Source: Caenimonas sedimenti
GTDB taxonomy: Bacteria > Pseudomonadota > Gammaproteobacteria > Burkholderiales > Burkholderiaceae_C
DNA: 64,000 bases
Reading direction: 5' to 3'
Assembly (NCBI RefSeq): GCF_007833165.1
Contig: NZ_VOBQ01000014.1
Coordinates: forward strand, 186,001 to 250,000
Under the pieces are notes generated by a model. It was not told the DNA's origin. It saw only the letters and a program-made list of their open reading frames with translations, and made no database searches. The position numbers were made by a program, and so were the translations under genes. This document shows positions 35,639 through 44,630 of the stretch, in pieces. The number at the start of each line of letters is the position of its first letter. The stretch's first letter is position 1.

Positions 35639-36871
35639 TCAGGCCACCACCGCGTTCGCGCGCAGGGCCCGGATCTCGTCGTCGCCGAGGCCGAGGCCGG
35701 CGAGCAGTTCGGTGCTGTGCTCGCCCAGCTTCGGCGGGTCGAGCCGCACGCCCAGGCGCTCCCCGGCGAGCGTGAAAGGGAACAGCGTCGTCTTCACGCT
35801 TTCGCCAGCGCGCGGGCCGTCCGGCAGCCGCACATCGGCCAGCCCGCCGGTGGCCAGCAGGTGTTCGTCATCGTACAGGTCTTCCGGCCGGCGGATGGGC
35901 GCGAAGGGCAGGCCGGCCTTCTCCATCAACGAGGCCAGTTCTGCCGCGCTGCGATGGGCGATGCGCTCGCTGATCGCCTTCAGCAGGCGCGGCCGCTGCT
36001 GCACCCGCAGATTGTTGCTGGCGAGTTCCGGCTCGGCCTGCAGGTCGGCGAAGCCGAGCACGCCGCAGAAAGTGTTCCATTGCGCGTCGCTCACGGCCGC
36101 CAGGAAGATCTGCTCACCGTCCTTCACCGTGAACACGTCGTACACGGCCCAGGGGTTGTCGCGGGCGGGCATCGGCGCGGGATGCTTGCCGGTCATGGCG
36201 AACTGCAGCATGTGCTGGCCGACCAGGAACACGTTGTTCTCGTAGAGCGCGGACTGCACTTCCATGCCCTTGCCGGTGATGCTCCGCTGGATCAGCGCGC
36301 CCAGCACGCCGATGGCGCCGAACATGCCGCCCATGATGTCGTTGATGCTGGTGCCGGCACGCAGCGGATCGCCCGGGCGGCCCGTCATGTAGGCCAGGCC
36401 GCCCATCATCTGCACCACTTCGTCGAGCGCCGTGCGGTGGTCGTAGGGGCCGGGCAGGAAGCCCTTGTGCGTGGCGTAGATCAGCCGCGGGTTGGTCTTG
36501 CTGAGTGCGGCGTAGTCCAGCCCGTACTTGGCCATGGTGCCGGGCTTGAAGTTCTCGGCCACCACGTCGGCGGTTGCGCACAACTTGCGCGCCAGTTCCG
36601 CACCGCGCGGGTCGTGCAGGTTGATGGCGATGCTCTTCTTGTTGCGGTTGAACATCGGGAAGAAGCCGGAGCCCGCGCCGAGCAGCGCGCGGGTGCGGTC
36701 CCCATCGACCGGCTCCACCTTGATGACTTCAGCGCCCATGTCGGCCAGCACCATGCCGCAGGTCGGGCCCATCACCATGTGGGTGAATTCGACCACCCGC
36801 AGTCCCGCAAGGGGCTGCGGCACCTGTGACTGCAAACCTTTCAGTGGCTGGGGCGCGTTGCTGTCATGCAT
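35639..36871 (-). CDS. CaiB/BaiF-family CoA-transferase (class III)
   Basis: A 410-residue type III CoA-transferase, exchanging CoA between two carboxylic acids. Motifs: LAGLRVVEFTHMVMGP start, DMGAEVIKVEPVDGDRTR, NRNKKSIAINLHDPRG, ENFKPGTM and AGTSINDIMGGMFGA with the catalytic Asp. The start overlaps the upstream lyase gene by 8 nt. The likely acceptor is the acid imported or made in this cluster, with succinyl-CoA as probable donor; the donor is inference. Confidence 0.9.
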   Translation of the reverse strand: MHDSNAPQPLKGLQSQVPQPLAGLRVVEFTHMVMGPTCGMVLADMGAEVIKVEPVDGDRTRALLGAGSGFFPMFNRNKKSIAINLHDPRGAELARKLCATADVVAENFKPGTMAKYGLDYAALSKTNPRLIYATHKGFLPGPYDHRTALDEVVQMMGGLAYMTGRPGDPLRAGTSINDIMGGMFGAIGVLGALIQRSITGKGMEVQSALYENNVFLVGQHMLQFAMTGKHPAPMPARDNPWAVYDVFTVKDGEQIFLAAVSDAQWNTFCGVLGFADLQAEPELASNNLRVQQRPRLLKAISERIAHRSAAELASLMEKAGLPFAPIRRPEDLYDDEHLLATGGLADVRLPDGPRAGESVKTTLFPFTLAGERLGVRLDPPKLGEHSTELLAGLGLGDDEIRALRANAVVA

Positions 36872-37826
36872 GGGCGGCTTCCTGGATTTTCATGGTCTTG
36901 GGCAGGCCCGCGCGCCAGACGCTGCCGTGCAGCGTTTCGCCTTCCAGCCAGCGCGCGACCTTGCCGCGCAGCGCGATGAGTTTGTCGAAATCGATGCCGG
37001 TTTCAATCCCCATGCTCCCCAGCATGTAGGCCAGGTCTTCGGTGGCCACGTTGCCGCTCGCGCCGGGCGCATGCGGGCAGCCGCCGATGCCGGCGGTGGA
37101 AGCGTCGAATCGCGTCATGCCCAGTTGCAGCGCGGCATACACATTCGCCAGCGCCAGGCCCCGCGTGTCGTGGAAGTGCCCGCACGTCAGCCTGTCGCCG
37201 GCCACGCGCAGCACCCGCTCGAACAGGCGCGCGACCATCGCCGGGTCGGCGTAGCCCACCGTGTCGGCCAGGCTCACGCTGTCGGCGCCGAGGTCCAGCA
37301 CGGCCTGCACCAGCCGCACCACCTCGTGGGGATCGACCTCCCCCTGGATCGTGCAGCCGAACGCGGTGCTGATGCCCACCTCGATCTTCGTGCGCGCTCC
37401 GGTGGCATCGCGCTCGGCGCGGATGCGCGCGATCTCGGCCACCACGTCGTCCGGCACCTTGCGCAGGTTGGCCAGGCTGTGCGCGTGGCTCGCCGACAGC
37501 GGCAGCAGCATCCACTCGGCGTTGGCGGCCAGCGCGCGCTCCGCACCCTTGAAATTGGGCACGAGCACGGAGGCGCGCAGTCCCGGCAGCGTTTGCGCGA
37601 AGGCCAGCACTTCCGCGGTGTCGGCCAACTGGGGCAGCAGCTTCGCGGGGACGAAGGAGCCGACCTCGATCTCGCGCTCGCCGGCGTCGTAAGCGTCGCG
37701 GATCCATTCCAGCTTGGCGGCGGTGGGGACGATGGTCGCGATGCTCTGCAGGCCGTCACGCAGGCCCATCTCGCGGATCACCACTTGCTTCGGCAGGGTC
37801 GTCGCCGAAAGGGAAGGAGTTTGCAT
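36864..37826 (-). CDS. HMG-CoA lyase-like enzyme
   Basis: A 320-residue HMGL/DRE-TIM-type lyase. It shows VVIREMGLRDGLQSI, with the catalytic Arg and Asp (RDGLQ), a central CGHFHDTRG metal-binding loop, and GIGGCPHAPGASGNVATED with the catalytic Cys typical of HMG-CoA lyases. It cleaves a 3-hydroxyacyl-CoA into acetyl-CoA plus a keto acid; the genomic setting leaves open HMG-CoA, citramalyl-CoA or an analogue. First gene of the minus-strand part of the catabolic cluster. Confidence 0.88.
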   Translation of the reverse strand: MQTPSLSATTLPKQVVIREMGLRDGLQSIATIVPTAAKLEWIRDAYDAGEREIEVGSFVPAKLLPQLADTAEVLAFAQTLPGLRASVLVPNFKGAERALAANAEWMLLPLSASHAHSLANLRKVPDDVVAEIARIRAERDATGARTKIEVGISTAFGCTIQGEVDPHEVVRLVQAVLDLGADSVSLADTVGYADPAMVARLFERVLRVAGDRLTCGHFHDTRGLALANVYAALQLGMTRFDASTAGIGGCPHAPGASGNVATEDLAYMLGSMGIETGIDFDKLIALRGKVARWLEGETLHGSVWRAGLPKTMKIQEAAHA

Positions 37827-37860
37827 GGCCGCAGTTTAGAATTTCCGAAACGAGCCGGCA

Positions 37861-37873
37861 TCTCAATTTGAGA
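37861..37873. promoter_or_regulatory. probable LysR-type operator (T-N11-A palindrome)
   Basis: TCTCAATTTGAGA is a perfect 6-bp inverted repeat around one T and fits the T-N11-A rule for LysR-family sites. It lies in the 73-bp divergent gap between the HMGL-like gene and lysR, 27 bp upstream of the lysR start, so the regulator could control both directions. Confidence 0.6.
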
Positions 37874-37899
37874 ACCGTATCTTTCCCGTTTGGAATATC

Positions 37900-38802
37900 T
37901 TGCGCGACTTCGATCTCACCACCTTGCGCCTCTTCGTCTCCGTGTGCGAAACCGGCAACATCGCGCGTGCCGGCGAGCGCGCCAGCATCGTCGGCTCGGC
38001 CATCAGCAAGCGGCTCGCGCAACTGGAGCACCAGGTCGGCACGCCGCTGCTGGCGCGCAAGCGGCACGGCGTGGTGCCCACGGCGGCCGGCCAGACCTTG
38101 CTGGAGCACGCGCGCGGCATGCTGGACAGCGCGGCGCGCATCGAGCGGGACATGGAGAGCTACGTGGCTGGCGCGCGCGGCCAGGTGCGGATCCTGGCGT
38201 CCGTCTCCGCCATGACGGAGTCGCTGGCCGATGACGTCGCGGCCTTCCTGCAGATGCCGGCGCATCGCAGCATCCAGGTGGACATGGAGGAGCGCGTCAG
38301 CCCCGAGATCGTGCGCGGCGTGCGCGACGGCCTGGCGTCGCTGGGGGTCTGCTGGGATGCGGCCGATCTGGGAGCGCTGCAAGCGCGGGCGTACCGCAGC
38401 GACCACTTGTGCATCGTGGTGCCGCCGGGTCATGCGCTCGCCAAACGCAAGTCGGTGCGGTTCGAGCAGACGCTCGACTACGAGCACGTCAGCCTGCCCG
38501 TCAACAGCGCGGTGCAGGTGATGCTGCAGCGGGCCGCGGCCCGGCTGGGCCGCTCGCTGATCCACCGCGTGATCGTCACCAACTTCGAGGCCGCGCTGCG
38601 CGTGGTGCGCGCGGGCCTGGCCATCAGCCTGGTGCCGCGCGAAGTCGCCGAGGGTCCGGCGGCCGTCTACGGCTTGCACCTCATCCCGCTGGCCGAACCG
38701 TGGGCGCAGCGCCGCTTCATCGTCTGCTACCGCGACGAAGCTTTGCTCTCGCCGGCGGCGCGGCTGCTGGTGGAGCATCTGGCGGCGCAGGCAACGCCAT
38801 GA
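37900..38802 (+). CDS. LysR-family transcriptional regulator
   Basis: A 300-residue LTTR: N-terminal winged helix (LTTLRLFVSVCETGNIARAG, then SAISKRLAQLEHQVGTPLL) followed by the effector-binding domain. The start is TTG 37900 since no ATG or GTG precedes the conserved N-terminus. It is divergent from the HMGL/CoA-transferase/Bug operon, and its stop overlaps the start of the aconitase-like gene by 4 nt (ATGA). The placement suggests it senses the substrate or an intermediate of this pathway. Confidence 0.92.
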   Translation: MRDFDLTTLRLFVSVCETGNIARAGERASIVGSAISKRLAQLEHQVGTPLLARKRHGVVPTAAGQTLLEHARGMLDSAARIERDMESYVAGARGQVRILASVSAMTESLADDVAAFLQMPAHRSIQVDMEERVSPEIVRGVRDGLASLGVCWDAADLGALQARAYRSDHLCIVVPPGHALAKRKSVRFEQTLDYEHVSLPVNSAVQVMLQRAAARLGRSLIHRVIVTNFEAALRVVRAGLAISLVPREVAEGPAAVYGLHLIPLAEPWAQRRFIVCYRDEALLSPAARLLVEHLAAQATP

Positions 38803-40796
38803 GCGTTTCCGCACTCGACCTCGGCGCCGCGCCCAGGCTGCTGTTCCTGGCGGCCGACCCTGCACGGGTGCGTGAACAACTTTCCGGCCAGCCACTCACG
38901 CGCGAAGCCGCCGGCCCCTTGCGCGACGACGTGTCCACCGACGAGATCACGCCGGTGCGCATCCTCTCTTACTACGACGAGCGGCTCGCGCGCTTTCCGT
39001 ACACCGGCTTCCAGGCCGGCGGCGAGCAGCCCATCGGGCCCGGCGCCGTGCAACAGGGCGGCTTCCAGGTGGTCGTGGCGGGGCGGCGCTACGGCAAGGG
39101 GTCCTCGCGCGAGCACAGTCCTGCGGCCGAGAAACTCGCCGGCGTCCGGCTGGTGATCGCGGAAAGCTTCGAGCGCATCTACCGCCAGAACGCCGACAAC
39201 ATCGGCCTGCTCACGTCCACCGACTTCGGGCTGATCGAGCGGTTGCAGCGCGGCGAAGCGGTCCCTTTGGACGAACTGGTGGCTGGGCGCGATGCACTCG
39301 CCTCGGCGATCCTGCGCAGCGGCGGCCTGCTGGCCTTCGGCCAGGCGCATCTGCGCCAAGCGGACGTCATCCCAGCGCAGGCTGGGATCCAGGATGCCAC
39401 GCCGCGCACCCTCTTCGAAAAGATCATCGCGCGCCACATCCTCGCCACCCCGGTGACCTCGACCAAGCCGCAACCTGGTGAAGGCTGCTTCATCCGCGCC
39501 GACTGGCGCTTCATCCACGAGTACTACACCGGCATGGCCGCGCACATGCTGCACGCAGCGCTCGGCCAGGCGCTGGCATTGCACGCGCCCGAATCCGTCG
39601 TCGTGTTCGAGGACCACACCTCCTACGTGGAGGAAAGCCCGGCGCACCTGGCCGGTGGGCTGGTGCCCAACATGCGGGCGATGATGCAGGCGCAGCGTGA
39701 CTTCGCGGCAGCCTACGGCCTGCGCACCCACCGCACGCTGACCGATGCCGAAGCGGCGGCGGACGACGGCTCCAACGTCGCGGGCATCTCGCACGCAATG
39801 ATGGCCGAGCGCTACGCCTTGCCGGGGCAGGTGGTCGTGGGCACCGATTCGCACACGCCGCACAGCGGTGCCTTGGGCTGCGTCGCTTTCGGCGTGGGCA
39901 CGACCGACATGGCGAATGCGTTCGTCACCGGCGCCGTGCGCCTGACCATGCCGCAGGTGCTGCGGGTGGAACTCGACGGCGTGCTGACAGCCAGCGTCGC
40001 GGCCAAGGACGTCGTGCTGCACCTGCTGCAGCTGCCGGCCATTCGGGCGGGCAGAGGTGTCGGCAAGGTGTTCGAGTTCACCGGCAGCGCCGTGCGAGCC
40101 TTGTCGACGGACGAACGCGCCACCCTGACCAACATGACGGCGGAGCTGGGCGGCCTCACCGGCATCGTGGCGCCGGATGCCGAGACCGTGCGCTTCCTCA
40201 AGGAGCGGCGCGACGTCGACTTCGTGCTGGAACCCTGGATGGCCAGCGATCCCGGCGCCGCGTATTGCGAAACCATCCGGGTCGATTGCGCCCGGCTGGG
40301 CCCCATGGTCGCCGCGCCGGGTGACCCCGGCAACGGCATCCCCATCGAGTCCCTGACCCAACCGGTGAAGGTCGACATCGCCTATGGCGGCTCCTGCACG
40401 GCCGGCAAGCGCGAGGACTTCGACCACTACCACGCCGTGCTGGCCTGGGGGCTGGAGCGCGGGTTGCGGGTGCCGCCTTCGGTCCAGCTTTACCTGCAGT
40501 ACGGCACCACGGCCGTCCGCGACTACTGCGCCGAACGGGGCTACGACCGGACCTTCGCGGCCGTGGGCGCGCGCATCCTGCAGCCCTCGTGCGGCGCCTG
40601 CGCCAACTGCGGACCCGGCTCGTCCACCAGCCCTGGCCAGGTGACCGTCAGCGCGATCAACCGCAACTTCCCGGGGCGGTCGGGGCCGGGCGAGGTCTGG
40701 CTGGCCAGCCCGGCGACGGTGATGGCGAGCGCGCTCGCGGGCGAACTGGTCTCCTTCCCCGAGTTGCGCAGACGCGTCGCGACACCGCATACGTAG
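38799..40796 (+). CDS. aconitase-family hydratase, fused small and large domains in swapped order
   Basis: A 665-residue protein with the swivel (LeuD-like) domain first (about residues 1-180; VVVAGRRYGKGSSREHSP, AESFERIYRQNADNIG) and the catalytic (LeuC-like) domain after it: EDHTSYVEESPAHLAGG, VVGTDSHTPHSGALG, AYGGSCTAGKREDFD and PSCGACANCGPG. The Cys of GGSC and the CxxC pair probably bind a 4Fe-4S cluster. AcnB also has the swivel domain ahead. Hydration/dehydration of a dicarboxylate such as a citramalate or mesaconate is an inference. A repeat insertion lies in the linker near residues 190-198. Confidence 0.88.
   Translation: MSVSALDLGAAPRLLFLAADPARVREQLSGQPLTREAAGPLRDDVSTDEITPVRILSYYDERLARFPYTGFQAGGEQPIGPGAVQQGGFQVVVAGRRYGKGSSREHSPAAEKLAGVRLVIAESFERIYRQNADNIGLLTSTDFGLIERLQRGEAVPLDELVAGRDALASAILRSGGLLAFGQAHLRQADVIPAQAGIQDATPRTLFEKIIARHILATPVTSTKPQPGEGCFIRADWRFIHEYYTGMAAHMLHAALGQALALHAPESVVVFEDHTSYVEESPAHLAGGLVPNMRAMMQAQRDFAAAYGLRTHRTLTDAEAAADDGSNVAGISHAMMAERYALPGQVVVGTDSHTPHSGALGCVAFGVGTTDMANAFVTGAVRLTMPQVLRVELDGVLTASVAAKDVVLHLLQLPAIRAGRGVGKVFEFTGSAVRALSTDERATLTNMTAELGGLTGIVAPDAETVRFLKERRDVDFVLEPWMASDPGAAYCETIRVDCARLGPMVAAPGDPGNGIPIESLTQPVKVDIAYGGSCTAGKREDFDHYHAVLAWGLERGLRVPPSVQLYLQYGTTAVRDYCAERGYDRTFAAVGARILQPSCGACANCGPGSSTSPGQVTVSAINRNFPGRSGPGEVWLASPATVMASALAGELVSFPELRRRVATPHT
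39366..39392 (+). repeat. palindromic repeat inside the aconitase-like gene
   Basis: ATCCCAGC-GCAG-GCTGGGAT forms a perfect 8-bp stem (39369-39388) flanked by GTC and CCAGG. It belongs to the class of short dispersed repeats that encode VIPAQAGIQ when in frame. Here it adds DVIPAQAGIQ to the interdomain linker without a stop. Confidence 0.7.
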
Positions 40797-40866
40797 GAAC
40801 AGTCTTTCCACGGCACGCTGCAGCGTCCCGCCGTCTTGGCAACGTGCACCGCGTACCTTCGGGAGC

Positions 40867-41997
40867 ATGGCCATCAACGGGCGTCAGGCAGCCGTATTTG
40901 CCTCGGGAATCGCATTGGGTGCCGCGGCGGCGGCGTGGTTCGCTTTCAGCGGCGACGCCGATGCGAGCAAATCTTCAAATGCGGCAACTGCCGCAGGCAC
41001 GCCCTCGGTGGCCGCGGCCGAAGGCACGCGTTGCGAGTTCGAGCCGGTGATCAAGGCCGCGGGCAGCGAAGACGGGACCAGCCGCATCCCCGCGGACCTC
41101 ACGGGCCGCACCGCGGCCGGGGTGCCGCCGCTGCTGGTGACGGGCAAGGAAAGCGCGGCGGCAGGCCGCCAGCGCGACGCCGAGGTCGCCTTCCTCACCG
41201 CCTGTCGCATCGGACGCGAACTGGGCCCGCCGGGCTCGGGGGTCTACGCCGACGCCAAGTACCAGTTGGGCCGGCACTACGCGATGGTGGCCCGGACCAC
41301 CGAATCGGATGCGTCCAGGCCCGAACTGCTGCGCCGCGCCCGCGTGCTTTACACGGATGCCCTGCAAGCCTTGCGCGCGCAGCACGGCGAGAGCCACGAG
41401 AAGACCCGATTCGCGGCGCAGGGGCTGGCAGCACTGCCGCCTGCGGGCGCGGATGACGAGGCGCCGAAGACGGCGAAAGCTGACCCGGCGCCCAAGCCGG
41501 CTGCTGACCCCGCGCCCAAGCCCGAGCCTGCTGTTGCCGAAGCGCCCAAGCCTGCGAAGGCGCCGGCGGCTGTGGCTGTCGCGCCGCCTGCGTCCGCCGA
41601 GCCGGCGCCGGCCCCCGCACCGGTGATCGTGCGGGCCCCACCCGAGGCGCCGCCGGCCGCGTTGCCCGCGCCGCCCGTGGCCAAGGCACCGCCCCGGCCG
41701 CGGAGCGAGGCACGGGCACCCGCGGAACCTCGTGTCCCGGTGCCGCCGCCGGAGCTGGCGTCTGCCCCTCAGCGTCGCGACGTCGAGGCCCGGCCGCGTG
41801 ACGTCGAAGCTCGGCCGCGCGACGTCGAGGCACGTGTGGTGGAGGCGCCGCCCATCCAGTCCCGGGCGCCGGAACCGCGCGTCGCAGTGGAGCGTCCGGC
41901 ACCACCGCGGCCGCGCGCGGAGCCGCCGCAGGAGCCTGCCGTCGTGATCGAAGAGCCGCCCGGCGCGGCCACCGGTTCGACGGGCACGATCCAGTAG
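40867..41997 (+). CDS. Ala/Pro-rich membrane-anchored protein with TPR-like region
   Basis: A 376-residue protein of unknown function. An N-terminal hydrophobic segment (AAVFASGIALGAAAAAWFAF) anchors or exports it. Residues about 85-190 form helices with DAEVAFLTACRIGRELG and DAKYQLGRHYAMVARTT that resemble tetratricopeptides. The C-terminal half is low-complexity Pro/Ala/Lys, then carries three RDVEARP-type repeats and ends GSTGTIQ. Pro/Ala linkers often span the periplasm. Comparison with TonB-like or pilus-associated proteins is tempting but unsupported. Confidence 0.7.
   Translation: MAINGRQAAVFASGIALGAAAAAWFAFSGDADASKSSNAATAAGTPSVAAAEGTRCEFEPVIKAAGSEDGTSRIPADLTGRTAAGVPPLLVTGKESAAAGRQRDAEVAFLTACRIGRELGPPGSGVYADAKYQLGRHYAMVARTTESDASRPELLRRARVLYTDALQALRAQHGESHEKTRFAAQGLAALPPAGADDEAPKTAKADPAPKPAADPAPKPEPAVAEAPKPAKAPAAVAVAPPASAEPAPAPAPVIVRAPPEAPPAALPAPPVAKAPPRPRSEARAPAEPRVPVPPPELASAPQRRDVEARPRDVEARPRDVEARVVEAPPIQSRAPEPRVAVERPAPPRPRAEPPQEPAVVIEEPPGAATGSTGTIQ
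41776..41836 (+). repeat. 21-bp tandem repeat, about three copies
   Basis: CGCGACGTCGAGGCC-type units start at 41776, 41797 and 41818 (the third partial), encoding RDVEARP in tandem. The period is a multiple of three, so copy-number change would keep the frame. Confidence 0.75.
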
Positions 41998-42003
41998 CCG
42001 CGT

Positions 42004-43659
42004 TCAGCCCGCGGCGCCACGTAGGCGATCGATCAGCACCAGCGCATCCGCCGGCGCCGCGTCGCCGCGCCAGGCCACGTGCTGGTCCTCGCGGCACAGC
42101 AGCAAGGCGTGCCGGTAGGCCTCTGGCGCCGGCTCTCCCGCAAGTTCGACCACCTGCAAGGGCACCCGGCGCTGGCGCGCGGCCTCGACCAACGGCGCGA
42201 TGTCGGCCTCGGCCTTCAGGCGCAGCAAGGTGTAGCCGGGACCGAATGCGTCGTACAAGGAGCGCCCATCGTTCAGCCAGAAGTGGGGCGCGCGGCAGCC
42301 GGGCACCGTGGAAGGCGTGAAGTCCCCCATCGAATACGGCGGCGGCGCTTCGCCGTCGGCGGCGATGATCGGGGAGCCTTCGTAGTAGTAGCCGAAGTTG
42401 AGGCCGGCGCAACAGAACTGCTGCACGTTCAACGCATACGCCTCCTCGCCCACCTCGGCGCGGGCCCGCGCGCCGTCCGCGTCATCTGCTTCGATGTTCG
42501 CCGGCACGGCACGCCTGGCCTTCATCATCTTCTGCGCATGGTCCATCGCGAACTGCGAGACCTGCTCGGTGATCGGCTGGCGCTCCGCCTCGTAGGCGGC
42601 AAGCAGGGCTTCCTCGCCCCAGCCCTGCAGCCGCGCGCCCAGCAGCCAGGAGAGGTGCAGCGCATCGGCGATGCCCGCGTTCATGCCGTAGCCGGCGTAA
42701 GGCACCCACAGATGCGCGGCGTCCCCCGCAATGAACACCCGGCGGTCGCGAAAGCGCGTCGCGACGAGGCGGCGGCCGACCCAGTCCTCCTTGCTGATCA
42801 CCTCGTACTCGAACCGGTCGTCGACGCCCAGGATCTGGCGGATCGACCAGTCGCGGTCGATCGAGTCGAACTCCGGTTCGTCGACATTCAGGTGGTTGTG
42901 CACCAGCCAGGTCGTGTGGCCGTCGATGGCGAACACCGTGCCGCAGCGGCGCGGGTTCACCGAGTAGTACGACCACGCCGGCTTGCCGGGAATGCGCTCC
43001 AGCAGCCCTGGCGCGCGGATGTAGGTGGACTGCACGCGCTGGATCACCGGCGTGCCCTCGAGCTTGGCGCCGATGGACTTGCGCACGCTCGAACTGCCGC
43101 CGTCGCAGCCGACGAGGTAGCGCGCGTGGATCTGGCGCTCTTCCCCGGTGTCGAGGTCCAGGGCGACGGCTTCCACGCCTTCGGCGTCCTGCACGAATGA
43201 GGTCACCTGCGTCCGGTTCAACAGCTGGATGCCCGGCAGGGCTGCAGCGTGTTCCAGCAGGATCGGCTCCAGGAACAACTGGTTGATGCGGTGCGGCGGC
43301 TCCGGGGTTGGCCACCAGGTGTCCGGACCTTCGCGCGAGGTGTAGCGTTCGGCCCGCCCGGGGATCGGGATGCGCGTGAGTTCGGTGCCGCAGACGCTGG
43401 TGCGGAACACGACGTCGTTCGAGTGATCGGGCGGCAGGCCGGCGGCGCGCACCTTCTGCGCCACGCCGAGCCGGCGGAAGCGTTCCATGGTGCGCGCGGC
43501 GACGTGGTTGCACTTGACGTTGGGCGGCTCCGCGTAGCGGCGGATCTCGGCGATGGCCACCTTGACGCCGCGCCCGGCGAGATCCATCGCCAGCGTGAGG
43601 CCCACCGGGCCGGCGCCCACGACCAGCACGTCGGCCTGGAGCACTTCATCGCGCGCCAT
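42004..43659 (-). CDS. FAD-dependent aromatic-ring monooxygenase (PHBH fold)
   Basis: A 551-residue class A flavoprotein. FAD motif VLVVGAGPVGLTLAMDLAGRG near the N-terminus, a DG motif GCDGGSSSVRKSIGA around residue 180, and RRVFIAGDAAHLWVPYAG (GD motif) near residue 305. A C-terminal thioredoxin-like region (about 450-551) is typical of phenol-hydroxylase/MhpA relatives. It likely hydroxylates an aromatic or polyketide-like acid with NAD(P)H. ATG 43659 with GGAG nearby is 2 nt after the Bug stop, so both form an operon. Confidence 0.9.
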   Translation of the reverse strand: MARDEVLQADVLVVGAGPVGLTLAMDLAGRGVKVAIAEIRRYAEPPNVKCNHVAARTMERFRRLGVAQKVRAAGLPPDHSNDVVFRTSVCGTELTRIPIPGRAERYTSREGPDTWWPTPEPPHRINQLFLEPILLEHAAALPGIQLLNRTQVTSFVQDAEGVEAVALDLDTGEERQIHARYLVGCDGGSSSVRKSIGAKLEGTPVIQRVQSTYIRAPGLLERIPGKPAWSYYSVNPRRCGTVFAIDGHTTWLVHNHLNVDEPEFDSIDRDWSIRQILGVDDRFEYEVISKEDWVGRRLVATRFRDRRVFIAGDAAHLWVPYAGYGMNAGIADALHLSWLLGARLQGWGEEALLAAYEAERQPITEQVSQFAMDHAQKMMKARRAVPANIEADDADGARARAEVGEEAYALNVQQFCCAGLNFGYYYEGSPIIAADGEAPPPYSMGDFTPSTVPGCRAPHFWLNDGRSLYDAFGPGYTLLRLKAEADIAPLVEAARQRRVPLQVVELAGEPAPEAYRHALLLCREDQHVAWRGDAAPADALVLIDRLRGAAG

Positions 43660-43661
43660 GC

Positions 43662-44630
43662 TCACTCCAGTTTGATGTTCGCCTGCCGGATCACCCTGGA
43701 CCACTTCTGCGTTTCAGCGGCGATATAGGCCTCGAAGGCTTCCGGCCGGCTGGGCGCGGGTTCCACGCCCAGGTTGCGCATGCTGGTCTTGATCTGCTCG
43801 TCGTTCAGCGCCGCCGTGATCTCCGCGTTCAGGCGGGCGATGATGGCAGGCGGCGTGCCCGCCGGTGCGACCACACCGAACCAGCCGGTGGAGTCGTAGC
43901 CGCTGAGCCCGGCCTCGGAAGCCGTTGGCACGTCCGGCAGCTGGGGCAGGCGCTGCGGGCTGGTCACGGCGAACGCCAGCAGCTTGCCGGCCTTGATGTG
44001 CTGCAAGGCCGAAGGCAGGTCGACCACCGCCAGCGGCACGTTGCCGGCGAGCACGTCCAGCGCGGCCGGGCCGGAGCCCTTGTACGGCACCTCCACCAGT
44101 TTCACATCGGCCATCTGCGCGAAGAGGGCCGCGGACAGGTGCATGGCCGTGCCGTTGCCGCCATGGGCGATCGAGAGCTTGCCGGGCTGCGCCTTCGCCA
44201 GCGCCACCAGCTCCCGCTGCGTCTTGGCCGCCAGCGTCGGATGGCCGATCAGCACGAAGGGGATCGCCGCCAGCATGCTGACGGGCTTGAAATCCTTCAC
44301 CGGGTCGAACGGCATCTGCGCATAGAGGCTGCTGTTGGCGGACAAGGCCCCGGCCGCGCCGACGCCCAGCGTGTAGCCGTCCGGCGGCGCCTTGGCGACG
44401 ATGGCGAGGCCGATGTTGCCGCCGGCGCCGGGGCGGTTGTCGACCACGACCTGCTGGCCGAGCTTCTCGTTGAGCCGCGGCACCAGCATGCGCACCACCG
44501 CGTCCGCGCTGCCCCCCGGTGGGAAGGTCACGACCATCCGCAGCGGCTTGTTCGGGAAGTCGGTTTGCGCCGAAGCCGCGGTCACTGCGGCAGTCAGCAG
44601 TGCGGCGAAAGCGCGAAGGATGGGGCGCAT
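43662..44630 (-). CDS. Bug-type (TctC) solute receptor
   Basis: A 322-residue periplasmic receptor with a Sec signal peptide (LRAFAALLTAAVTAASAQ). The mature part reads MVVTFPPGGSADAVVRM, VVDNRPGAGGNIG, LSIAHGGNGTAMHLSA and YKGSGPAALDVLAGNV, all Bug features. The start at 44630 has GGAG 7 nt upstream; a longer in-frame version lacks a signal sequence. First gene of the operon with the flavin hydroxylase, which suggests an aromatic-acid ligand by context only. Confidence 0.92.
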   Translation of the reverse strand: MRPILRAFAALLTAAVTAASAQTDFPNKPLRMVVTFPPGGSADAVVRMLVPRLNEKLGQQVVVDNRPGAGGNIGLAIVAKAPPDGYTLGVGAAGALSANSSLYAQMPFDPVKDFKPVSMLAAIPFVLIGHPTLAAKTQRELVALAKAQPGKLSIAHGGNGTAMHLSAALFAQMADVKLVEVPYKGSGPAALDVLAGNVPLAVVDLPSALQHIKAGKLLAFAVTSPQRLPQLPDVPTASEAGLSGYDSTGWFGVVAPAGTPPAIIARLNAEITAALNDEQIKTSMRNLGVEPAPSRPEAFEAYIAAETQKWSRVIRQANIKLE

